A stretch of DNA of 64,000 bases from the NCBI GenBank assembly GCA_012845835.1, contig JABAKD010000011.1, positions 11,847,865 through 11,911,864 of the forward strand, read 5' to 3'. The stretch comes from Undaria pinnatifida (Eukaryota; Sar; Phaeophyceae; Laminariales; Alariaceae). The notes under the pieces were generated by a model, which was not told the origin of the DNA, ran no database searches, and worked only from the letters and a program-made list of their open reading frames with translations. Each line of letters starts with the position of its first letter. The first letter of the stretch is position 1. A program made the translations under genes and the position numbers. Below are positions 56,091-64,000 of this stretch, piece after piece.

Positions 56091-57083
56091 GTAACTCTAA
56101 ACATTGCCTCTCTATTTCCAAAACGCCTTTGCTTTGACGTGCCGGTCTATATTGGGCTGGCACATATCGGCACTATGGGGCAGTAGACTTGACCGCGTTC
56201 TCACCACCTCACACATACCAGATGAAGTACAAAAAAATATTACCAGGTACGTTTTTTCAGGTGGTCCACACATTTTTTTCAGACAAAATCCAAATCGCGC
56301 GGCGAAGCGGCGCGAAGGCTAGCAGCGTTAGCCTGGGCTATAGGTTTTTTTAACCCTAACCCTTTTGTTATTGGGATTGCCTGCTCCATCCCAGTCGGGG
56401 GTGCAGTGTCAGCCGATATCAGCCGATACCGCGGGACTACCACCGCCGGTACGGGGGTTCTTGCTGAACCGGTTTTCCCCATTTCCCTTTCATCCCTGTC
56501 GTCCCTTTCTTCGCCCCTTTTATTTATATGCTTGTTTCCCTTTTTGCTTTGCGTTTTCTGTTTCCTCTTGGGTACCGTTGAGGGCTATGGCTATGGAGGC
56601 GATGGTGCCGGTATGAACACAGACGTCGAAGGTACAGGGAGGAGATGACAGACCAGGCAGCCATGCTCCTAACCCTCTAGTAATTGCATTCGGAACCCAG
56701 CTTGGGTGCTGCCTCGACGCCGGCTGGGTGGTGTCATCATCGTGCCGTCTGCTTTGTTGCTGTGTTTTGGCTTCATTATTTAGCTTCGTTTCTGTATTGG
56801 GTACGGGGGCGACGATGCCGGTATGGGCACCGCCTGTCGTCAGAAACATATTGTGTCCTTCACGATAAACCTACCTTTCCACCCATCTGCAACCAGCATC
56901 CAGTGTCCGTGCCGATGCCTCCTACAGAGACATATTCTTTGTATTATATCTGGTATACGACTATAAAAATAAAATACACTCCAGCTGTGAGATCGAAGAA
57001 AACGTCGAAACTCGTCTTTTGCAAGCTGTGTCTCCTCATTAAGGATATGGGTCATTATTTTATAAAATTAAATTATGTATAAA

Positions 57084-57108
57084 CTAACCCTAACCCTAAC
57101 CCTAACCC
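57084..57108. repeat. Interstitial telomere-type tract
   Basis: Four copies of CTAACCC/TAACCC (TTAGGG on the other strand). A degenerate piece (TTAACCCTAACCC) lies at 56348-56362. The tract directly follows a stretch related to the LTR-adjacent sequence at 43428-43525. Confidence 0.9.
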
Positions 57109-57474
57109 AATGAAACGCAACAACGCGTCAACCATGTTGTCAAAAAAGTGGTAAGCTCTACTGTTCCTTGTAGTCTTTCGTGTGCATGCTTTCTTTCCTT
57201 CTCTTTTTTTGCTGCAAATGGTCTGGTGTGCTGGCTTTTGCTTCTTTTTGTTTTTCGCCCGCGTGCTCATTGCGGTTGGCATTGCATGGCCACATCACCT
57301 TGCGTATCTACTATTAATATTATACGATACGAGTATCTATTATCTGATCTTTATCGTACCTGGTAGTAGTTTGTGGCCACAGAAATCGTCTCTTGATGAG
57401 TCATTAGCACGGGCACTGGTCGTGCTCTTGTAGATGTAGATGGGCGGAAATATCAGTACAATGTGAAGAACACA

Positions 57475-57545
57475 CATGTCACAGGTGCAGGACACACATG
57501 TCACAGGTGCAGGACACACATGTCACAGGTCACAGGCGCAAGGCA
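57475..57545. repeat. Three tandem copies of a 21-mer
   Basis: CACATGTCACAGGTGCAGGA repeated three times with small changes. Confidence 0.85.
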
Positions 57546-58074
57546 TGGCTTGATCTCCGCCAGGGCCCTCGACGCCCTCGAGTGATGCATGTACCGCCGT
57601 GGTATGGCGTAGTTTCAGTTTCATTTTGCTTGTCTTGCGTCTTGTGTATGTACGAGTATCTTAATAGTTGAAACATTGCACAGATGTCGATACTAATTGG
57701 AGTCGGCGAAGGTGTTTGCTTTATTAGATTTTGGTAGTCGTCTTCAACTTCTGTGTGTGTGTCTCCACATTAAACCGTTCTTTCTACCATATACACCCAA
57801 CGAAGTCAGTACACTCAGTCTCCGTGCTGATTCTTCATTCTAGAGATACAAATTCTGTGGTCACAGACTGTGAAACAGAGTAAACTAAAACCAAACACTT
57901 GCAATTGATCATGGTAAAGCAAGCGAAATGCTAGCGTACCGGGTACGAGAACACAACAAAACAAGCTCAACCATAAACAAAAGAAGGGGAAAAGTCAACT
58001 TGTGTGCGTTGGTTATTTGTTTAGTTCAATTGCGAAGGCAATTGAGTTAAATCGAAACACGACGTGCATGAAAA

Positions 58075-58215
58075 TACGTGGAAGTGTGGTGAGCTTCACC
58101 CCTTTGGAGCCCCCGAACCCCTCCCTATACTAAATCCAAGTAATTTTGTCCCCAAAAACGGGTTTCCAGTTGTAAAGGCGTTAAGGTTTATTTTCCCCAT
58201 CCGCCGGAGGATAAC
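58075..58215. repeat. GTGGAAGTGTGGTGAGC dispersed repeat
   Basis: TACGTGGAAGTGTGGTGAGC, CTTTGGAGCCCCCGAAC, CCAAAAACGGGTTTCCAGTT, GTAAAGGCGTTAAGG and CATCCGCCGGAGGATAA. Pieces recur at 28424-28475, 37028-37080 and 53310-53370, and in reverse orientation at 30593-30690. Confidence 0.7.
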
Positions 58216-58565
58216 AATTAATATATATTTTCATTTTTTATAATATACATTTCAATTGGTTCAGTTACATTTCGAGAATTACATATACCTGGTATTATAC
58301 TATCAATAGTATAAGTCTCGGTCGGCAGTCGTAAATTAATTTTGGCTGTCAGCCAGCTCGACAAAAGCGGTTCCTTTTGATTTTCGTGTAAATAAACCAC
58401 CTACCATACATACGATAGGGCAGTATAGTGGACACTACAGTAAAAAAATTATAAAATAGTTATGATGTCAGGTCTAGCTCAAAATTCCCCATCTAAAGTA
58501 AAATACCAACACTAACCATTATAATGAAGAACAACAATAATATTTATGTAAATAAAAAAAAATAG

Positions 58566-58830
58566 CAGGGCTTTTCACGGGTCGGGTCGGGTCGGGTCAG
58601 CTGACATGACCCGACCCGTGAGAATTTCGAGACGTCTTGACCCGACCCGACCCGCTAGATTTGGAAAACCTCCTGACCCGACCCGACCCGACCCGCGAGG
58701 TTTTGAACCCTCCTGACCCGAGCTGACCCGACCCGCCACAATTCGGGTGACCCGCGAGATGCGGGTTTCATGCGGGTCAGGTCGACTTGACCCGTGACAT
58801 TTCTCACGGGTCAAAGTCGAAAAGTCACGG
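58566..58830. repeat. GGGTC/GACCC foldback repeat, copy 5
   Basis: It starts CAGGGCTTTTCACGGGTCGG and contains GACCCGACCC blocks separated by GAGAATTTCGAGACG, TAGATTTGGAAAACCTCC and GAGGTTTTGAACCCTCC. It ends near GACCCGTGACATTTCTCACG. Confidence 0.75.
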
Positions 58831-59087
58831 GTCGAAGCATGTATACCTCGGTTGGTTGGTTGGTCCTTTTGGTCCCTCGTACTTTTCCCAGTATGCCGTG
58901 TTCTCTGGTTTTTTTACCGGCACATTGTTTGCAGCTGATGGTTATGTCACGTGGTGTGCGCGCAAAAAATGGGAAAGAAACCGCAACCCACATGCATGGG
59001 CATGCCCGTACCGCTAGACCACCGGGTCGACCCGACGAGCGACCCGACGAGCGAGCTAGTTATATGTGCAGTCTCCGGCCCCGGCAA

Positions 59088-59585
59088 GCAGCCTAGCTGA
59101 GCCGCCTCCGGCAGCAAGCCCACAACTGGGGCGGTGGATCTGTCAGCAGGGGCTGCAATCCGCGAGGACGCGTTGTCTGCTGCTGGTGCTTGCTGTTGCC
59201 AGGGTGCTGCTGCAGCTGTGATGCTGCCGCTGCTGCTGCTGCTGCTGCTTCGACGGCTGCTCTTCTTGCTTTTTTACGTTTTGTCACATTTCGTACTGGT
59301 ATGATAATTCGCGAGCTAGCTACTTCTACTGCTGTATTTATCTTTTATCTGTGCAGTCCAGCCCCCGCAAGCAGCCTAGCTGAGCCGCCTCCGGCAGCAA
59401 GCCCACAACTGGGGCGGTGGGTCTGTCACAGCAGGGGCTGCGATCCGCGAGAATCCGGGGTCTGCTGCTGGTGCTTGCTGCTGCCAGTGCTGCTGCTGCT
59501 GTTGCTGCTGCTTCGACGACGACTGCCCTTCCTTGCCTTTTTACGTTTGGTCACATTTCGTACTGGTATGACCGTAATACTACTA
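59088..59585. repeat. Tandem duplication of a ~210-bp CTG-rich unit
   Basis: 59088-59305 and 59371-59580 share CAGCCTAGCTGAGCCGCCTC, CGGCAGCAAGCCCACAACTG, CAGCAGGGGCTGC, a CTG run and TCACATTTCGTACTGGTATG. The CTG runs differ in length. Confidence 0.9.
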
Positions 59586-59769
59586 CTGTTGTTACGGCTT
59601 CAGCCGGTACGGGATTCGCGTCACACTGCTGTATGCCTTGGTACGAGTAGCTGGGGGTACTGCCTGGTGATTGTTCTGCACGCTGTGATGACATATGATT
59701 GGAGCGTCGGCACGAGAGAGGCAGGAAGCGGAAAGGTTTGTATTGCCGGAAAGGTTTGTAATGCCGGAA

Positions 59770-60168
59770 AGGTTTGTATTGTATTTACGGATCCGCGGGT
59801 CGGACCCGCGGGGCGCCTGCACGGCAATGGCCCTCAGGTATAATAAGTTTGAAAATGGCGGATCCGCGGGCCAGATACGTGGGTTTGGCCCGCGGGTCTG
59901 TCGAAAACTACTCACGGGTGATGATGGCTTCACCCGCGAGTGACCGTATCTCGCGGGTCATGACCCGACCTGGCCCGCGAGATTTTGAAGACCTCTTGAC
60001 CCGACCCGACCCGCCCCGCGAGATTTTGAAGCCTATTGACCCGACCCGACCCGACCCGCGAGATTTTGAAACCTCTTGACCCGACCCGACCCGACCCGAC
60101 CCGCAAGTTTTTGAAACCCCCTTGACCCGACCCGCGGGTCATGACCCGTGAAACGCCCTGAAAAATAG
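59770..60168. repeat. GGGTC/GACCC foldback repeat, copy 6
   Basis: GGATCCGCGGGTCGGACC at the left, then at 59935-60168 four blocks of CGAGATTTTGAA.CCT.TTGACCCGACCC, closing ATGACCCGTGAAACGCCCTG. Three tandem GGAAAGGTTTGTA units precede it (59725-59785). Confidence 0.75.
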
Positions 60169-60221
60169 GACCCCTCCCAGTAAAAAGCTCACCCACATAG
60201 TATATTACAAGTACCAACAAC

Positions 60222-60288
60222 GCAGCTTGTAAAGATGAGTATCGACCCGAAATTAGTCGAACTCACAGCTGACGTTCTGAAAATAATT
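60222..60288. repeat. Short dispersed repeat, copy 2
   Basis: TGTAAAGATGAGTATCGACC and TTAGTCGAACTCACAGCTGA match 34718-34782. Confidence 0.6.
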
Positions 60289-62761
60289 TATAAACTATCT
60301 AGGTAGAAACTCGGACGTACGTATTCGTGCTGCTGTGCTGCTGTGTAACAGAGCAGCACATCAGAAGCAGTACATCAGCTGTACTGAAGCTTCCAGATCC
60401 CAAAAACGAGTTTCCGGCTGCGGCTTGGCTCGGACTGGAGAAAGCCCACGGATACAGCAGTTGCCCCCCCCCCCCCCCGCCCGCCAGCAAGACTGAATGT
60501 TTATACCAATACCAATGCCAGCAATTGAATGCCAGTGCAGCGTAAAATACAGGGAAGTATACGAGTACATGACCACACGAAACAGCACAGGTACGAACAT
60601 CTCTTTGTAGTATCACATAACACAAGAGAGGAAGAAAGGCAGCCTGACACGTACAAAATTCAATAATCTAGGAGCCATTATATCGTACTTAGTGTACACC
60701 CTCTCCCAGATAAGAAACGCAGCTTGTGCCAGGTAGACAACAGTAATACAAGGAAGCAAGCAGTAACTATTAACGTTAATATTAATGGCCCGTTTCCAGC
60801 TTCTTAAATTATCCTTGTCTAATTCCAAGTGTGTAGTCCCCATGATCGGCAGTACAACAAGCTGTGCCATTTTGCTGTTGGCGTTGATGCAGAGCGGTGA
60901 GATGCAACCCTGCTCGACATTATGTGCATGCGGCTGTGATTACGTTGCTGCGTTGCTACATAAGCTCTGCGTGGATACGAGCAGGAGCGACGTCGGATAC
61001 ACTACTACTACTACTACTGCTGTAGTCACAAATCTCTCAGACATCGTCTTGAGGTGCCCCCCCAGAGCCCAACACAAGCTTGAGCGGAGGAACCGAGAGT
61101 CCCCCATCCCTCCTCGGAGCAATGGCACTGATTCTGCATCGACTATTAATAGAGGGCGCTGGCTTTCGAGGAGACATGGTGCAACAATGCGTCCGCAAGG
61201 ATGACGTGAGGTACCAGTGCGGGTACTCTTCCTGGCAAAGAGATGGGGGGGTTATCGTCGCCTGCAGGGTGTTCACATGAGGGCCGCCGAACTACCGGGG
61301 GTGATACGGCATCGTACCAGGTGATGGCAGTGTCATACCTGGTACGGGGCTTGGTGTTGTACTACTATGTGTGTACTTCGGGGGTAAGTAAGTTTCAGGA
61401 ACAACTCACAGGACAGCCACAGCCAGCACCAGCACCAGACATGTCCGGCCGCGCCTTGGGCTGGGAGCGCTCCCACGTGGCATCCGTGTCGATGGCTGAT
61501 ATCAGTCTCGCGGGAAGCCTCCAGGCGGCACGGTGCAGCCTACGCCGAACCGAATATGGGTTGTGTTGTGTGGTGCGACGGTTCAAAATTTTATTTCATG
61601 TCCCCTTTCTTCCGATACTTAAGTGCAAATTATTTTGTGGAAACCCCTGAGATTCTCTCGGCTCCTACTCTCAGCAGATCGTCGAAGCACGGTTGCTGTG
61701 CTAGGGCTATAGGGCCAGGACTAGCACGAAAGAGCGTTGGCTAGCTCCGAGAGGAAATAAAAAACGTTGAGCCTGGGGTACTATTTGTTTCCTGTTGTGG
61801 AAGCGGAGAGGGAAAAGAGTGAGCGGCAGCACAGCTGCGAGCCTTTTCGAGTTGAACCTGTTGTTCTGTGTCGACTTTCGACTTTCGAGCTTTCGAGCAG
61901 GAGAAGGGAGAAGGAAGTGTTGATGCTTCCAAGGACCTGTGCCGTCGCTGAGCGAAACGGTAGCAACAACCGTTGACCCGTTGCCGTGGTAGCACCCGCG
62001 CCCTCACGAGGTGGGTGGCACTATTTTCCACCCATACTGCTCCTGCGAGCACACAGCAATCTCCAGCCTGGGCGGCGCCAGGCAACGCAGACACGTGTGT
62101 TGTTGCTCGAACTGAGTACAGCACAGCAGCACCAACATCAGCAACATCAACAGCAACAACTGCAAGACGTTTTCAGCAGCAGTCGCTTGTCTCCTGGCAC
62201 GGTAGACATGCCTAGCCTCAGCATCAGCGGTGCCTGCAGGCTATTCGACAGGCAGACCTCATGGGACCTTTCTCTCCGAAAGATTCGCTGCTTCTGGGTG
62301 TTGTTTGGAGTGCACCTGCTCCTGGCTCGTACGTGTAGCAGTTATGCTGCATCTTCTGGGAGTGCCGCGTCGTCATCAGGGAGCGGAGTATTTCCCGTGT
62401 ACGTGCGAGCTGGTGATGGTGTTGGTCACGCTGATGGAGGCGATAGCGGTGATGGTCATGGGTTTAGCGGTCGTGAGACAGGATGCAGCGGGTGTCGAGG
62501 GCTAGCGAGCTCTTATTCTGGTGGTGGTAGTGGTGGTGATGCGGGCGTTGCTGGTGCTGGTGGTGGTGCTACGTGCGGCTCGTCTGAGGAGGATGCCTGC
62601 CCAGATATTCGCAGGTGCCTCGTGCGTGTGTGGCGCGTGACGTGTACTTGTATGCTTCGTTGTATACTTTAAAGTATTTCATTAGGGTTGGGGGTTGGCT
62701 GACTAATAGTCGCCGACTAGTTAATATTTGGGTAGGCTAGGTATTAGTATTACAGTTGATG

Positions 62762-63050
62762 GCCGGTCGCCCCGGTGGCGTATCAGGTTATCCTCGAGCT
62801 TGGATAGGTCAGTTTAGTGAGTTCGAGCCCCGCCGAGTGCATACTCGTATAAAGTCGTTAGGACTTTTTCTTGTCCACAAATTGACTTGCGGAAAGCGCG
62901 AGAACGTGAGTTAGCCACACTCGATGAAATATCGACGAGCAGTGGGATTGCAAACCTATGCCCGATAAAAATTGAAGGCGAGAACCGGGGGGAAGAAGGG
63001 ACGGCACCCGTGACCACGGCTTGTCCAGAAGCTGGAAAGTAAAAGTGCGA
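62762..63050 (+). repeat. tRNA-derived SINE-like element, copy B
   Basis: Head TGGCGTATCAGGTTATCC (A-box-like) and AGTTCGAGCCCCGCC (B-box-like, consensus GWTCRANNC), then body blocks TTGACTTGCGGAAAGCGCG, AGAACGTGAGTTAGCC, GCCCGATAAAAATTGA, GTGACCACGGCTTGTCCAGA shared with the minus-strand copy at 31436-31690. It ends in an A-rich run (63050-63078). A normal tRNA cloverleaf cannot be drawn. Confidence 0.7.
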
Positions 63051-63588
63051 GAAAAAAAAAAAGATCAAGAAAAAAGTACAGGTGGCAGGTGGGTGGCAGG
63101 TGGTTGCGGGCGGTAGTTTGCGTTTGCGAAGTTTTGCGTTTTCGTTTCGCATGTTGGTGTTGGGGCTCGAAAGGCAGGAAGACTCGAACCAGCTGGTTGG
63201 TTTGCTGCCCTACCCAACTACCAGGCGTCAAGGTTCAGGCATTCACGAGTGATCGATTATGTTGCTGCCCGTCTGTTGTACGAGTAGTGCCAAGCCATGA
63301 GTATGCTGCCGACCAACGTTTGAAAGGAGAGCACATTATTTAGTCGTAAGGGCCCCACAGTTTGGGGTTTTTGCGAGTCGCGCAATGGTTGATGAGAGAG
63401 GCGAGTCGCGCAATTGTTGGTGAGAGAGGCGAGTCGACGTCCTTGAATAATAACAAAAGCAACACGTGGGAACTCGCCCGCCGCAACGCCCTCTACTACT
63501 GCTGCAGTAGTCTTAGATCATCGGGCGTTGTTTAAAACTCGAACCTACCCCCCCACCCATCCCAATGCCGTCCTTAGCGCTCTACAAG

Positions 63589-63715
63589 CGATACCGGAAG
63601 ATCTACCTGCCGGACAGCAGTTACCGGAGCTGAGACTGCTTCCGGGCTTGTACACAGGGGATGGGAATGTGTTCATAGGGGGTCCTGGAGACCTAGATTA
63701 CCCTTCCACAGCAAG
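63589..63715 (+). CDS. Possible exon near the right edge
   Basis: Acceptor CTCTACAAG|CG and donor ACAGCAAG|GTGAGC. IPEDLPAGQQLPELRLLPGL and YTGDGNVFIGGPGDLDYPST form an open frame with no recognised family. A second frame through the same bases is also open, so the coding frame is not secure. A gene would continue past the window. Confidence 0.25.
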
Positions 63716-63739
63716 GTGAGCCCGTCAACTCCTCCTCTG

Positions 63740-63830
63740 CGGCTGTACTTGTTGTTGTTGTTGTTGATGTTCTCACATGAACTCGCATAATCAATTCCGT
63801 GGTCACAGGACAGGCTCCAGTCACTCCGGA
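63740..63830 (-). repeat. Trinucleotide-tailed short repeat, copy 2
   Basis: Minus strand: AGTGACTGGAGCCTGTCCTG, TGACCACGGAATTGATTATG, CGAGTTCATGTGAGAACATC, then a CAA run. It is related to 15375-15470; as there, the copy starts right after a splice-donor-like GTGAG/GTTG sequence. Confidence 0.55.
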
Positions 63831-64000
63831 GCTGGGGAATACCCCAGGGAAGAAGCACAAACAAAGCAAAGGTGGTACACGCATACTTCGAAGTATATCA
63901 CAGCTGACGCCATTTATGCCTCCACCAGAAACATTTCAAAAGTATGCCGCTTGCCACCCAAGAAAGACTACCACGTATTTATTACACGTAGTACCTATCA

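Larger units (their letters stand above)
52466..64000. other. Repeat-rich right part of the window
   Basis: No complete gene is recognised. It contains a hairpin minisatellite, an interstitial telomere-type tract, CTG-rich duplications, GGGTC foldback repeats, SINE-like and C-tailed repeats, and two weak exon candidates (separate entries). Low-complexity open frames at 59190-59843 and 61986-62672 are not supported as genes. Confidence 0.5.

Noticed and set aside
57084-57108. A chromosome end
   Set aside because: Only about 25 bases, with unique sequence on both sides.
61986-62672. A 228-codon plus-strand frame with Gln/His and Gly runs
   Set aside because: Built on CAG/CAA and GGT repeats, with no recognisable domain.
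62762-62840. A functional tRNA gene
   Set aside because: A and B boxes are recognisable, but acceptor and T stems do not pair; it is the head of a SINE-like repeat.

Overview
The window is nuclear DNA of a eukaryote with long introns. No bacterial operon, CRISPR array or rRNA gene is visible. Genes are split by GT-AG introns of 0.3 to 11 kb, base composition is near 50% GC with strong local skews, and most of the sequence is introns and intergenic DNA packed with minisatellites, dispersed short repeats and dead transposons. A short internal TTAGGG-type tract and the gene style fit a brown alga (Phaeophyceae) or another large-genome stramenopile. This is an inference: no ribosomal or organelle marker is present to prove it.

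Two genes can be assembled. Gene 1 (2084-22889, + strand) is a WDTC1/ADIPOSE-type (DCAF9) WD40-TPR protein. I built it from 16 exons. All 15 introns are GT-AG, every exon phase matches the next, and the summed CDS is 3045 nt (1014 aa). It should be a substrate receptor of a CUL4-DDB1 ubiquitin ligase. Gene 2 (about 52465-30858, - strand) is a P-loop sulfotransferase-like protein of at least seven exons. It carries the 5'-phosphosulfate loop (RCGSTL) and the RDP..V..S motif. Its first exon, the long loop in exon 5, and the link between its last two exons are less certain. The two genes converge, with about 8 kb of repeat-rich DNA between their 3' ends.

The repeats are the remarkable part. Intron 7 of gene 1 (7.3 kb) holds a 5.4 kb array whose units each carry a TCAAGGTTCTC-rich arm followed by its reverse complement, so the intron RNA could form a row of long hairpins. 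Three exons in the two genes (WDTC1 exons 3 and 12, sulfotransferase exon 6) have decayed or possibly usable local copies in the adjacent intron. Dispersed families include a roughly 290 bp repeat ending in GTAC plus a C run, a GGGTC/GACCC foldback family, a tRNA-derived SINE-like family, an AGTGCCGGTT family and a GTGGAAGTGTGGTGAGC family. The 9-mer TACCAGGTA / TACCTGGTA occurs more than 20 times, where about 0.5 is expected.

The 11.1 kb intron of gene 2 holds a rearranged Ty1/copia remnant between two LTR-like direct repeats, plus three consecutive pairs of tandem duplications. A tyrosine-recombinase fragment lies in the intron between exons 6 and 7. From 52.5 kb to the right end I see mostly repeats, with two weak exon candidates (54282-54579 on the - strand, 63589-63715 on the + strand).
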